Assembly: GCF_030272615.1 (NCBI RefSeq)
Contig: NC_081415.1
Span: 108,830,406 to 108,894,405 of the forward strand
Reading direction: 5' to 3'
Length of the DNA stretch: 64,000 nucleotides
DNA from: Cryptomeria japonica
Taxonomy: Eukaryota > Streptophyta > Pinopsida > Cupressales > Cupressaceae
The notes beneath the pieces were generated by a model. It saw only the letters and a list, made by a program, of their open reading frames with translations, was not told the origin of the DNA and made no database searches. The translations under genes and the position numbers were made by a program. Every line of letters begins with the position of its first letter. Position 1 is the first letter of the stretch. This document shows positions 32,949-45,155 of the stretch, in pieces.

Positions 32949-35900
32949 ATGGCTAGATCTAATACTGCTACCCCTTTATTTGTTGACATCATGGAGAGAG
33001 CCTGACTTGATTTCAAAAGCCATCCATTTATCTCAATGGAAAATGATTCAAAGAGTACATTTTCATCAATTCCATATGATGTATTACATATTGAGGATGC
33101 TAGGGTTTACCTTAATTTACCTATTGAGGAATTGGGAATCTCTAACCTATTAAACCTCTACAACAACTAGTTGTTTGATGGAAGTTTGATGCTTAAACAA
33201 GAATTATAGCTTTTGGAGAACAAAGGTTTCACGCAATATGTAATATTCTTGATGTTTGACGAACCCAAATGGATCCAATACGTGTTGAGTTGAATGCACG
33301 GTGAGTTCATGTGGTTGAGAAAAACTTGCAAGATCACAAAGAATTCTATTAGGGTTGTTACTGGTTTATGTTGATTCGAAGAGTTTCCCTCATTAAAGGC
33401 AATAAAGAATGAGAATGTTACAAATGCAACTAGGTCTAAATTTGATAAAAGAGCAATGACAATTAGTGATATCTTGGAGCATGATGTCAAGTTTGCCTCA
33501 ATGGTGAATGCATATCAGGTTTACTACTCCAGTAGGGAGAATTTTGTTTTTGGAACAACAATATATGCTATTTATGAGATGGTCTGGGAAGATAAGAAAT
33601 ATGACTTGTGTGAATTGCTCGAGAGTGAGTTGTTGAAGAATTTGAAGAAGATTAAGGAGAACACAAAACATCCATTCAAATATGGAACCTTGATCCTATG
33701 TTTGTTTTTTTACTTCATGAATTAAGTGCCAAGAGTTGGTCAGGTACAATGGGCCTTTGATATACCTATAGGTGTGCAGATCCGAGAGTACTTGTATAAC
33801 TCTAACGACTCTAAGGTTTGGAATGCTAATCTGTGGGGATACTTTAAGAATTTCTAGAAGGAAATGTATGAGAGAAATAATTCCTAGGTCCATAATGGAG
33901 AAATATCAAGATACAATCTGTTTTATGGTTGATACATATCAATGTTTAATGAAAGTCATTTAACCAAGAACATCATAGATTATGCCGATGAGATATGATG
34001 TAGATGAGGAAATTTTGGATCTCTATGTACAACACGTGTTGAGAGAGCTGATAGATCCCTTTGAGGAGAGGTTTGGCACCTATGCAGAGAAAGGCTTAAA
34101 GTTGCATCAACAATTCAAGAAGCTTGTGATTCAAAATAAGGCGAGGAAAGAAGTTGAGTCTCTTGCAGAGAGCATGGGAATCACAAAAGAGGCAGTCAAA
34201 AAGGAAAGAGAGAGGAACATCCCCTCTGAAGAGTAGACTGTTAAGAAGCAAACTAAACCAAAAGCATCTGCACCTAAACCAAGGCAATCTAGGAGCTCTG
34301 CTCCCTCCTTTGATTCTACAAAACCAACCAAATCATTAGTAAAATCATCTGGCAAGGGAGAGAAGAGAAAGAAAGTATTATTTGTCACTGTAGATGATGA
34401 AGAAATTGAGTTAGATGAAGTGGTGAAGGAGGTAAAGGCAAAAGATGCTAAGGCCTCTAAAGTCACAAAGGAGAAACCATTCGGTGGAGAAAAATCTAGT
34501 AAGAAACCAAAATCATTTGGAATTGATGAGGTAATGAAGCAAGGAAAATTTGAAGATAAACCTCCTATGTATTTGAATGAAAATGTAAATGAGGTAGTAA
34601 AGAATGGTAATCTGAAGCCTCTAACAGAATGGTATGACAATTTTGATGAGAATGGTAAAAGGACTTTAGAAGAAGCCACTATAGAATATTTGAATGTATA
34701 TAGCAAAGCTTTAATAAAATTAATGTATGAAATTCCCAAGATTTTATATGATGTTTTGGATATGAGGAGAGTGACTGCAAAAGTGAAAGAAGAGAGATTA
34801 AGAGAATATGTATTAGTTAAATTATGTTCTATTATTTCTAAGGAGATAGATATAATTCTTAAGTTAGCTAAGAATGAGTTCTGAAGTAAGACTATAGTAA
34901 GTAAGATAATGATTGGAAGGACATATGAAGTTGTAAAGGACACTGAAGCAATTTTGAGAAAAGTTTTATTAAAGAACCAATATGAGGTTGTCCCTAAGAA
35001 AACTCAAGAAGATCCAAAATGTGATCAAACAAAGAATGATGCTCCTTCAGTTCAGGAAGTACAGGTTGATGATTAGGGTGAAATAAATGTTTTGAAAGAA
35101 GTTAGGGTTGAGGATATAGTTGATAAGGTTGAAAGTTAAGCAAACATAGGATATGAGGTTGAGAATCCTCCGATTGACTTTGAGATACCTGAGAAGGAAG
35201 ATAATATAGAGAAGGATGCAGAGAAGGAGAAGGTTGAGGTAAAATTAGAACTCATTCTAGAAGCAAGAGACACTACAAAATCAGTGAAGGGCAAGTAGAT
35301 GGTAGATGATCCACAATGTGCAAGGTCTGATTAACCTCACCTCTCTGCAACCTATCTAGAAGCTTCAACTGGCATCATTTGGTCAAGCTAAGGCCAGTGA
35401 GGATCTCTTGAAATTTCACACTGAAGACAATATCCTACTAACCCTAGCATTCAGTGTTCTGGAGAAACTTATGCCCTCATTTTAAAAGGATAATTCAGAC
35501 ACCCCATTCGGTCAGTTGAAAAGTTTAGTCAATTCTGTGGACAATCACTTTGAGTCTTTTGAGAAATCTGTTGAAGTGAAGGTTCATAAAGAGTTAAATG
35601 CTAATAGGCTTTGAACTTTTTAGAGGATGATAATTAATGATATAGACACATTGGATACTTGTGTAAAGAGAATGCAAGATGCATTATCAGAAGGAGGAAA
35701 TATTTATAAATCATTCTTATCATTGTCTAAGTTCATTGAGGACATCGAGAAGAAATACAATGAGAATGAGTATGAGCTAACTTGGATATCTTAGTTGGTT
35801 GATCCACTATTAGTTTCTATGAGTAGCCATGAGGATCAAATGATATCATTACTTGAGAAGATTAGAAACTTAATCCATGACAATGAAAGGATAATTGGTA

Positions 35901-36050
35901 GAGTGGGTGAACTTAGGAAATATCTCTCCCAATTTAGATATCATGCTTAGTGCCTTGTAGGATGCACAGAGTGCTCAAGCCAGTAGTGAACCGAAAGATC
36001 TGAAGCCAACAGAAACACAAGCTTAACTATTTAGTAGCCTTATAACTATT
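32949..36050 (+). pseudogene. Large second ORF of family A, unknown function (A2)
   Basis: I do not recognise this protein. The decayed frame begins MARSNTATPLFVDIMERA and is collinear with A3's second ORF over its full length of roughly 1,000 codons. Shared blocks: FISMEND/FISMEDD near residue 30; DILEHDV and YSSRENFV...GTTIY near 170-190; a hydrophobic segment LCLFFYFM near 240; a Lys/Ser-rich linker near 400-500; NGNLKPL...WYDNFDE near 560; RLREYVLV.LC near 620; and an acidic, helical C-terminus. No protease, RT, integrase or envelope signature seen. It has several stops and frameshifts. The best-preserved pieces are at 33456-33719, 33982-34236 and 34420-34884. Confidence 0.65.
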
Positions 36051-36319
36051 TTGGAGAGTCTGAAGAACTTTTTCACAGGCATCTTCAAATTTTTGTAAGT
36101 AAAGATTGTGTGTAGATATGTAAATAGAATTTTGGCTTGAATTTTTTATCTCCGAAACCCTAATTTTTCCATTGATGTCGAAGGGGGAGTATAATTGAGT
36201 GAAAATGTTGATCTTAGGGGGAGTTGTTGATTTTGGAATCCAGTTGTAAGGTTGCAGTGTATAGTATTTTGGTTTTGGTCCAACACTTTGTCATTTTTCA
36301 CTAAGTGTTGCCATTAATG

Positions 36320-36333
36320 CCAAAGGGGGAGAT
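36320..36333 (+). other. Polypurine tract of A2
   Basis: CCAAAGGGGGAGAT directly before the 3' LTR start TGTTGGC. A3 has the matching tract at 39988-40001. Confidence 0.85.
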
Positions 36334-37453
36334 TGTTGGCAAGAGACACTACATTGATGATCAGATGTTGTCATTGATGGTAATTGATGTTAGATATTCC
36401 ATCTATAGTTTATAATTTGTTCATACCAAAAATATGATTGAGTTTGGTAAGGTCCGATGAGTTTCAGTGAGATAGAACAATGTATCCAACAGTATGTAGT
36501 ATTTTGATCGGCAGTTCATTTTGGTTGATTTTTTTGTTTTGCGAATCTTGGAGAAGTGGTGTGGATGTGTAATCTACCCTATTTTAGGTTTGTGGCCTTT
36601 GATGATGATTCTTGAGTAAGTTGAAAGATTCAATGTACAAGTTTTTGGTTAGAACAATGTTCATCAATAGTAATGTGTGGATATTCATTGTATGAATTAT
36701 TTGGATTGATTTAGGTGATCATTTGTTGGTGGATAATTATCCAACATGTGGGAAGCATGTGGACAATTCTTCTTGTTCTGCATGATTGTTTTGATTTGGA
36801 TTGAGCTAACTTGGTCTACATGTTTCACCATTTGTACCATGTTCTTGAAGTTGACATGTAGAAGACCTAATTTGATGATGCAGGTATAAAAGACAGATTG
36901 ATAAGATCATTTTATATATTGATGGTTGTGTGAAAAGTGTTTATGAGAGATTGTACACAATTTCATTTGTGCAAGTAAAGGATTTGTGGTCCAAAATACA
37001 ACAGAACAACAAAGCAGAGCAATGTAAGATTGTGTATTTTGTGCTTAACCGGAACTATATTTTGGCATTTGTATATGTTATTTATCAGTTCATACATTCC
37101 AATTATTTGTAACTTTTTAAGGCAGTGAGCTTTCTGGGGTTGTAGCCCTTATTGTAATTTGAGTAGTGAGCTCTAGGCAGTGTTCTTGGATGCATGTGCA
37201 TTCCCCTCATGTAATATTTCTATACTTCTAACAAAGTATATTAATATTGTGGGTCTCAATCCCACCATGGTTTTTTCCTTAACTGAGTTTCCACGTAAAA
37301 ATCCTGGTGTTCTGGTGTTGTGGATATTTGCTTTATGTGTTTGCATCTTTCTTTTGTTGATTTGTATTAGATAGTTGAAGAATCAAATTGATAATGATAA
37401 TGATTGCAGAACATTGACTCACCCCCTCCTCTTAGTGTTCATTGATTCCAACA
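36334..37453 (+). repeat. 3' LTR of A2
   Basis: 1,120 bp, TGTTGGCAAGAG to GATTCCAACA. It includes a TATA box (36886) and, near the end, a poly-C/T patch before GTGTTCATTGATTCC. A3 LTRs are the same subfamily. Confidence 0.92.
36884..36896 (+). promoter_or_regulatory. TATA box in A2 3' LTR
   Basis: GGTATAAAAGACA about 550 bases into the LTR. The corresponding A3 sequence on the minus strand is AATATATAAGACC (about 39428-39440). The truncated 5' LTR lacks this site, so A2 has no promoter at its own 5' end. Confidence 0.6.
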
Positions 37454-37973
37454 TAACCAAAATAGGGCCTGTAATCTTCTATCTGAGATGCTTCCTACAA
37501 AGGGAACAAATCACTTCTTAGTTTTAAATGTAAAACTAGCTTCCATTTCTTCTGCTTCAATAGTTCCGCCACCTTCACAACCTCTCCCAAACCTCTCTAC
37601 AAATAGGCTCTAAGAAAAAAAGAAAAGATTGTAGATGAAAATGCAAACATCTACCATAGAAATAGCCCCATCTAAAAAAGTTGTAGCCGCTATCAATGCG
37701 TCACCATTTCAAAAAGAATTCCACCTATGCATAACATCATTTCCCTTGCTCATTAATGCAAAATAATAAAAACCATTGTCCTTGGAATGTTGCAAAAATT
37801 CTAATCCTACTGAAGGAACAATAAAACCACTGCACAACTATCCATTAAGCCCACTTTCTACCCTCCTCTGTACTTGCCAATTTCTAGGATATGCACAACA
37901 ACTTAAGCATCCACCTCCACATCACCAGTCTAAAGATTTTGAAAATATTCAAATTGAGTTGCCTTCTCTATTT

Positions 37974-38422
37974 TCAATTATGTGGCTCACTTTGACAACA
38001 CATCTGCCACATCATTCCCAGTCCTTCATACATGAGAGACTCTAAAATCACTAAAAAAATTAAATCATTTTTGATCTTTCTGACATAATTATTTAAAATC
38101 CATACCCATGTCTCCACTTTTATTATTGCATTGATAATAATTAAAGAATCTCCTTCCAAATGGAGATTTGAAAAACTAATTTTTAAGCCCCATTCAACTG
38201 TCAGAAGAGCTTCTTGTGCCTCTGCCTCATTATTCGTGCCCCTACCCACCCTCTGAGCTCCCAATGCTAAAATATTCCCTTTCCAATCTCTAAATACCAC
38301 TCTTGTCTCTGAAACTCCTAGATTATCTTTGAAAGATTCATCAAAATACGCCTTAATCCATCCTTCATCTAGTGGTTCCCATTGTTTCTTATTATGCATA
38401 GCAGGAGGGCAAGAAGGCAAAG
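37974..38422 (-). pseudogene. LINE2 C-terminal RNase H domain
   Basis: About 148 residues of an RNase H of the RVT_3 type: WIKAYFDESFKDN with the first catalytic Asp, GRGTNNEAEAQEALLT with the Glu, LEGDSLIII with the second Asp. It would remove RNA from the RNA-DNA hybrid during LINE copying. The LINE is truncated just upstream of this domain, and the segment continues as decayed sequence into the A2 boundary at 37454. Confidence 0.85.
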
Positions 38423-38790
38423 TAATAACATGGTTTTTTAATATTAATAAAATATTTAAGATTTAAATATTTAAAAATTAATTTAAAATAAACATATAAC
38501 TAAAATTATTTATATATTAAAATTCTGACTTCAATTTAAATCGCATTAATATCCTTATCCATTGACAATTTCTTATTTATTAATATTGATAAATATTTAC
38601 AATGTAAATAAAATATTTAATTTAAAATAAAATATTTAATTTAAAATAAATAGATGACTAAAATTATCTATATAAAAATCAAATGGACATCAATTCAAAT
38701 CACATGGGGTTTTTATTGACAAAGGTTCTTCAATTCATTATGCGAGTATAATATGCCTTTCGATGTAATATTTTTATATAAAATATGTAG
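38423..38790. repeat. LINE2 TSD right copy and AT-rich tandem units
   Basis: 38423-38439 is the right TSD. Two diverged units follow, spaced about 160 bases (AACTAAAATTATTTATAT at about 38495 and ACTAAAATTATCTATAT at about 38658). A third, partial match is left of the LINE at 30500-30590 (TTTTTATTGAC...GTATAATATGCCT), so the LINE landed within a short AT-rich tandem array. Confidence 0.65.
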
Positions 38791-38812
38791 AAAGATATCA
38801 TTATGAAGGTAA

Positions 38813-38862
38813 ATATTTTATTTATCTTCCAATGAGCCTGTCGTTGAACAAGCCCCACCTAT
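38813..38862 (+). pseudogene. Left fragment of an interrupted Pro-rich ORF
   Basis: Reads IFYLSNEPVVEQAPP in frame up to the A3 insertion; it resumes at 46271 as TPTKSSKPKKKMDFS in the same frame after the duplicated CCTAY. Joining across the insertion gives a continuous Pro/Lys-rich stretch. The part further left is stopped. Confidence 0.55.
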
Positions 38863-39985
38863 TGTTGGAATCAAGGAACACTGAGAGGGGGGGTGAATTA
38901 GTGTTCTGCAATTTTTAACTTTATTAACTTGTCCTTTCAACCACTTAATGCATATGAACAAAAGAGAGATGCAGAAACACAAAGCAATCAACAACAACAC
39001 CATAACATTGAGATTTATACGTGGAAAACCTGGTCAAGGAAAAAACCACGGCTGGGATGAGACCCACAAAATAAGTATACTCAAATATAATGTTTACAAT
39101 GGAACACACATGCATTTAGGCACATTGCCTAGAGCTCACTGCTCAAAATATCAAGGGCTACAACTCTAGGAAGACTCACTGTCTTATAATATCTTTTACT
39201 AAATATAATTAGAATGTCTGAACTAAAAAATAGCATCTACAAATTCCAAAATATAGTTCTAGCTAAGTAAAAAATAGTTAATCTCACACTGCTCTACTAC
39301 ACTACTATGTTCCACTATTCTGCAATATTCTAGAGCACAAATCCTTCACTTGTGCACTTGAAACTGCACACAATCAATCACAAACAATTTTGACTCATCC
39401 ACCAATATCCAAAATGATCATATCCATCGGTCTTATATATTTGCAACATGAAATTAGGTCTTCTACATTTTGACTTCAAGAACATTTTACAAATAATGAA
39501 ACCTGTATACAAAGTTGCCTCAATTCGAACTCCAATGCATATACAAACCAAAAATAATTGTCCACATGCTTCCCAAATGTCGACTAAACATCCTTGATCA
39601 CAAATAAAATCACCAAAATTCTTCAACAATTCCTCACAATGATCAACTAACCAAGATGTCCATACCATGCTATTCAAACCAAAAACCTGTACACTGGATC
39701 TTCTAACTCCTATGACATTCATCATCGGAGGCTAAGATTTTGGAATAAGGTACTCCAGACATCTAACTATCTTCCTCTAGCTTTGCAACACAAGATATTC
39801 AACATAAATGAAATGCTAATCAAAATACTACATTCTGCTGGATGCACTGTTCTAACTCACCAAACTTAACTAAATCTTCATTCTGACTTCTGGTATGATT
39901 AGATCATATATTGTAGATAGAATAAGTAACTTTGATTACCATCAATGTCAACACCAGATGACCTGTGCAGTGTCTCTTGCCAAAA
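38863..39985 (-). repeat. 3' LTR of A3
   Basis: 1,123 bp starting TGTTGGAATCAAGGAACACTGAGAG-type sequence; its right end has decayed from CCAACA to CCAAAA. It matches 45156-46270 throughout. Apparent ORFs inside are not coding. Confidence 0.92.
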
Positions 39986-39987
39986 AT

Positions 39988-40001
39988 ATCCCCCTTTGGC
40001 A
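39988..40001 (-). other. Polypurine tract of A3
   Basis: Minus strand TGCCAAAGGGGGAT next to the 3' LTR; the same core as in A2. Confidence 0.8.
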
Positions 40002-40319
40002 TTGATGGCAATACTTAGTAAAAAATGACTAATACTTAGTAAAAAATGACTAAGTGTTGGAATCAATACCAACATATATACAAACTGCCAGAACTCAAAA
40101 TCTCAAGATTCCAAAATTCAAGAACTCCCCCTAAGATGAATACAATATTTTTCACTACCCTACACTCCCCCTTTGATACCAATGACAAAGGTAAGGATCC
40201 GCATGCCAAAAATTTACACAAAATTATATATACAGTGACATATATACACCCAGACTTTACTAACTTACATACACTTGAAATATCTACATAAATGTTTTTC
40301 AATGAGCTCAAATTGTTGT

Positions 40320-43300
40320 CCCAGCCCTTCTTGAGACACTCAAGAATATATATAAGGACACTAAAAGGGGAATTTTGCATCTCTATTGAATTAAGATAAG
40401 AGAGATCACCTGAAGCAACAACATCCTGAGCATCCTTCAATGCACTAAGCATTGTGTCCATCTTAGGAGTGATGTGACTCCAAAGTTCACCAACTCTACC
40501 TATAATCTTCTCCTTGTCATGACTCAAACTCTTGATTTTGTCAAGTAAGGATATTACTTGATCTTCCTAACTGGCCATAACAACTGACAATGGTTCAAGT
40601 GACTGAGATATGTTGACTAATTGATTTTCAACCTCCTTGGACTGCTTCTCAATATTCTCAGTGAACTTGGACAATGATAGACATGGCTTGTGAATGTTAC
40701 CATCTTCAAATACTACATCTTGAATGATCTTAATAGAAGCATCCAAGACAACTCTATCATCTAAAATCATTCTCTTCAATGCCTTGAGCCTTTTGGCATT
40801 AAATTCATTATGGACCTTGGCCTCAACTGACTTCTCAAATGACTCAAATGAGTACTCACCGAATTGATTAAACTTTTTAGCTAGCCAGAGGTGGTATCAA
40901 ATTTATTCTTGAAATAGGAGGGAATTATCTTCTCAATAATACTGGATGCAAGTGTGATCAATTCACTATCTTGAATGTGAGATTTTAGTAAGTCTTGAGT
41001 TGCCTTGGCTTGTGCAAATGAGGCTAATTTCAACTTCTGAATATGAGATAAAGAGACAAGGTTGATGGGACCTTGGACAAATTCTAGATCATCAATAATT
41101 TGCTTATCCTTTACTGCCCTACAATGTCTCTTTCTTCCAAAGCAAGTTCTTCCTTAACCTCAACCTTCTTCTCTTTTGCTACCTTCTTTGCATCATCCTT
41201 TGTTGGGACTGCATCCTACATAGTTGCCTCAACAATGTCAATCGAAGGATTTTGAGATTCCTTAATTGCATCCACATGCATTGACTCATCATCTTTCTTT
41301 TGCTCACCTTCTACCGGAATGGAAAGAACATCAACTTCAACTTGTACATCATAGGATTACATCACTGGAGCTTCCAGAGCATATGACTTAGCAACATCAT
41401 CTTGACCTTTCTCATGAATAGCCTCATATTGATTTTGGAGCAACAATTTCTGCAAGATTGTTTTTGTCTCTTTTATCACTTCATCTGATTTCCCAATCAA
41501 TAACTTGCTGGTCCTATTTTTTCTTCTAAACTCACTCTTAGCTTCCATAATAATTCTATCAACTTCTTGCATAGCTATAACATGGCATAATTGAACTAGC
41601 ACATATTCTCTCAGTCTTTCATCTTCTAATTTTGTACTATCCCAATTGCTTTCCAAAACATCATAAAGACTTTTGGGGACTTCTGAGGCAATCTCTATAA
41701 GAGACTTATTGAATTTATTCAAGTAAACTACAGTGGATTCTTCCAAAGTTCTCTAACTGGCTTCATCAAATTTGTCATAAAACTCAAAAAGTGGTTTGAG
41801 ATTACCTTGGATAGTTACTGATTTCTCCACGTCTTTAAGTGACATCCCAGACTTGGTGGAAATTGGCTTTGCCTTCTTGCTTGCTTGTCCTTCACTGAAG
41901 AACTTTTCCTTAGGGAATTTTGAAGCTTTAGTGCCCTTTTTCTTTATTTCCTTTACTGCCTCATCATATTTTGTCTCCTCATCATTAGGGAAAACAACAT
42001 AGACTCTTGATGGCTTGCCTTTTTTCCTCTTTCCTTCACCACTAGATGATTTGGCTTCGGGTTTTGTTGAGCTGATAGGCTTCTGAGAACCAGAGGAGGA
42101 TGCAAGGCTCCTAATTTGGTTTGTCTTGGGAGTAGAGACTTTCGGTTTAGCCTTCTTCTCCTTAGTAGGTTCTTCTACAGGTAGAATGTTCCTTTTCTTT
42201 GCTTCCCGGACAACCTCCTTAGAGATCCCAATGCTCTTTGCATATGCTTCAACCTCCTTCCTCACTTTTTTCTGGATTACTGGCTTCTTGAATTGTTTAT
42301 GTAGTTTTCATCTCTTCTTAGCATAAGTTCTGAATCTCTCCTCAGAAGTGTCGATCGGTTTGCTGAGAAAATGTTGAGCATAAACCTCAAGAATTTCTTC
42401 CTCCACTTCATATCACATGGGCATGATCCAAATAGTTCTTGGTTCCACTATTTTCATCAAGCATTGATCAGTATCTACCATGAAGAAAAATGTGTCCTAA
42501 TACTTTTCAACTACTGATTTAGGGATCCTCTCTGTATCATGAATTGCACTTTGATTTTTTTTGAAATAACCCCAGAGAGTGGCTTTCTGGGTCTTTCCAT
42601 CTCCAAGGCTATAAAAAAAACTATCTAATTTGGAGTGCTATCGATATATCGTAAGCCCATTGGACTTGAGCTATTCCCAGAACTTTAGTCATAAAGAAAA
42701 AGAATAAGCACAAAAGTAAAGTAGCATATTTGAAGGTGTGCTTCTTGTCCTATTTGATCTTTCCAATGTTCTTCATTAGCTCACTCCAGAGAAATTCACA
42801 CAAGTCATACTACTTATTCTCCTGGATCATCTTATAGGAAGAATATATTGTTGTTCCAGGTACAAAATTCTCTCTGCTAGAGCTATAGATCTTGTGCCCT
42901 ATTGCCATAGAAGAAAATATTACATCATGTTCAAGTATATCATTTAGGGTCATTTCCCTTCGGTCAAACTTTGAATTGGTTTTGTTAGTGATAGTCTGGT
43001 TCTTCATAGATTTTAAGGTGGGCATATCACCAGATGAGCATATACCAATTACTAACCTAATGGAATTCTTGGTGATTTTGAAAGGCTTGTTCAACCATAT
43101 AAACTCATCATGCATTCTGCAAAGAACATACCAGACCCACTCGATTTCATGAAACGACGAGAATTTGAAAAACTGTAGGAAACTCTTGTCCTCCAACACC
43201 TTGAATTCAGGTTTCAACTTGAAATTCTCATCAATCAACTACTTTTTGTAGAGATTCAATAGGTAAGAGCTTCCCAACTACTTGATGTTGTAATGAGTGT

Positions 43301-43460
43301 AAACCCTAATATCCTTGATATGCAATACACCGTATGGGACAATTGAAAAAATGCCTTTTGGATCATCTTCCATGGAAATAAATTGGTGTTGATTGAAATT
43401 TGGTTGGGCTCTCTCAGTGATATCCACAACTAGTGGAGTATCTATACTAGAAACAACCAT
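40320..43460 (-). pseudogene. Large second ORF of family A, unknown function (A3)
   Basis: Begins MVVSSIDTPLVVDITERA and parallels the A2 ORF to the end, where both have a VGEL motif (IIGRVGEL) near the C-terminus. Best open pieces: 42810-43238 (YSSRENFVPGTTIY, DILEHDV, FKITKNSIRLV), 41753-42265 (Lys/Ser-rich linker with NLKPLFEFYDKFDE) and 41357-41746 (SLYDVLE, RLREYVLVQLC). Composition suggests an N-terminal globular region, a basic low-complexity linker and a helical acidic C-terminus. No enzyme motif was found. It occupies the position where pol would lie. It could be a captured host gene, a highly diverged structural protein, or part of a plant transposon-protein family that I cannot place without a search. 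Confidence 0.65.
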
Positions 43461-43890
43461 TTTAGAAATTTTAAACTTTAAAAGTTTCACCGATAAATAC
43501 CTCAACCACCAGATTAGGTTTTCGCTCGAGAAATCTCTATCATGCTTTGGTCTCTAGATGTTCTACTTGCATAGCACTCTCCTCTTCTTCTCTCAAATAC
43601 AAAGTAAGAAATTATAGAGTTAAGTCACATTTTAAACACCCACATGCCCAACTTTTTGGAGTAATAAATGCACTTTGCGCTAATTCTTTCATATATGATG
43701 CATACAGAGATAGTCTCTCAATAAATCTTCTGTGAATATTCAAATTTGCTCATATTCTTTCGAAAATCCTTCCTAAAGATCTGAACTATTAGAATATAGA
43801 TACCAACAATCTGCTGATCTTTTGGCACTAACTTCTGGGAGGGGAGAAAATTATTTGCATGAAAACCCCCCTTAATCCATAGTCCTCAAT

Positions 43891-45087
43891 CTAATTCTCG
43901 AAGGAATTTGCAGTACCAGAATCAGATGTAGACTCATTTTCAAAATTTGAATCACTCTTCTTCACTCATGTCTTCTTCATTTGATCTCTGATCTCTTCGA
44001 TAGTTATCTTTCCTTTTCCCTTATCATCTTTCTGCACATTCTTTCTCTTGTCTTCTAGACCATTCCAATTCATATTTTTTACTTTTGCAGAATCTTGCAA
44101 TGTGACAAGATTTTTTGCAATTGTAGTATACAACATTTCCTTGTATAGGCCTGAAATTTCCTTGATTTCCTCTTAATCTACACTTGTTAGTAACATGGAC
44201 AAATCTACCACATGCATAGCATCTAACATTCCTTCGATTGAAAGATCTGTTCATCATACTTCCACATTCATTTGACTTATGTCCATACCTATTGCAATTG
44301 AAACACTGATCGAAGAAAGATGGACCATTCCGATTCATTTTATTTCTGCATTGACTAGCCATATGACCAAATTTATTGCAAACAAAATAATTACCATTGA
44401 ACTTATGAGCATTAGGTTTCCTTACCAGAGACTTTTTAGCTTTGTTTTTCTGATATTGAGACTTAGGATTGCTTTGACCATATTCAGAGCTTTCATCTTT
44501 CTCAAATCCAAGTCCTTGCTTGTCATCTTCACTTTCTAACTTTGTATAAACATATCAAGCTTAGCTGATCTAACCTTGAACTTCTCCTTGTACTCATTTG
44601 TAGTAGCAAGTTCATCCCTAAGAATGATAATCTGCCTTTTAAGCTATTGCTCATTGTTCTTGGATTGTAGCAACTCAAGCTTCAACTGGTCATTCTCACA
44701 GTTAAGTCTAAAGCATTAATGAGATCTATATTTCAAGGATTGATTAAGATTCTCTTCATTCTTCTTTCTTCATTCAATCTCCTTTGTCAACCTCATCATG
44801 ATAGATTCCATCTCATTATTCTGGATTGCATTATCTTTGGCAAGTTTCTCACATTCTTCTATCTTTTCCTTCAAGGCTTGGTCATCTATGCTTTGGATTT
44901 CTTTCTCCTTTAGCTTATCAACAAGTTCCTTTCTCTTTTCTCTTGACTTGTTCAACTAATCTTTCAATGTCTTGATGAATTTCTTAGCATCCTTAAGATT
45001 CACTTTCATTTACCAGACCTCAGCTTGGGATTGATCAAGATCCTCAAGTGCCACAATAAGGTGATATTGAAGACTACTGAAATCCAT
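43891..45087 (-). pseudogene. gag: Copia-like Gag with coiled coil and four knuckles (A3)
   Basis: Starts MDFSSLQYHLIVALEDLDQ, matching A2. The coiled coil (44955-44770, NKSREKRKELVDKLKEKE) leads to the knuckles: first with Tyr for the first Cys, second QCFNCNRYGHKSNEC intact, third RCYACGRFVHVTNKC, fourth YYNCKKSCHIARFC lacking the first Cys. It ends near SFEN at 43891. Frameshifts separate the coiled coil, knuckles and tail. The fourth knuckle lacks its first Cys in all three copies, so that loss predates their divergence. Confidence 0.82.
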
Positions 45088-45133
45088 TGATTTACCTTCC
45101 TGGATCCTCCTCAAGTTGTTAGGCTTCTTTTGA

Positions 45134-45153
45134 GCAACGAGGGGCTGATACCA
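45134..45153 (-). other. Primer-binding site of A3
   Basis: Minus strand TGGTATCAGCCCCTCGTTGC; the first nine bases match the initiator-Met tRNA type PBS, the rest less well. Confidence 0.8.
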
Positions 45154-45155
45154 AT

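Larger units (their letters stand above)
30975..37453 (+). mobile_element. Family-A LTR retrotransposon (A2), 5' LTR truncated
   Basis: Plus-strand element: partial 5' LTR (30975-31328), PBS (31331-31350), Gag, a large second ORF, purine tract and full 3' LTR (36334-37453). No protease, RT, RNase H or integrase motif is present in the 5-kb interior. The 5' LTR has lost about 770 bases, so no TSD can be checked. Confidence 0.88.
30599..38422 (-). mobile_element. 5'-truncated LINE (LINE2), split by family-A element
   Basis: Two pieces of one minus-strand LINE: 3' UTR at 30599-30974, ending with polyadenylation signal AATAAA and a short A-tail, and the C-terminal RNase H at 37454-38422. The 17-bp TSD flanks the pair, so the whole was a single truncated insertion of roughly 1.35 kb before the family-A element (30975-37453) landed in it. 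Confidence 0.85.

Noticed and set aside
34131-34943. 270-codon minus-strand ORF
   Set aside because: Antisense of the family-A second ORF; its Ser/Phe/Leu-rich composition is the shadow of the Lys/Glu-rich sense protein.
37454-37460. TSD for A2
   Set aside because: The bases after the 3' LTR (TAACC) do not match those before the 5' LTR remnant, as expected if the 5' edge was deleted.
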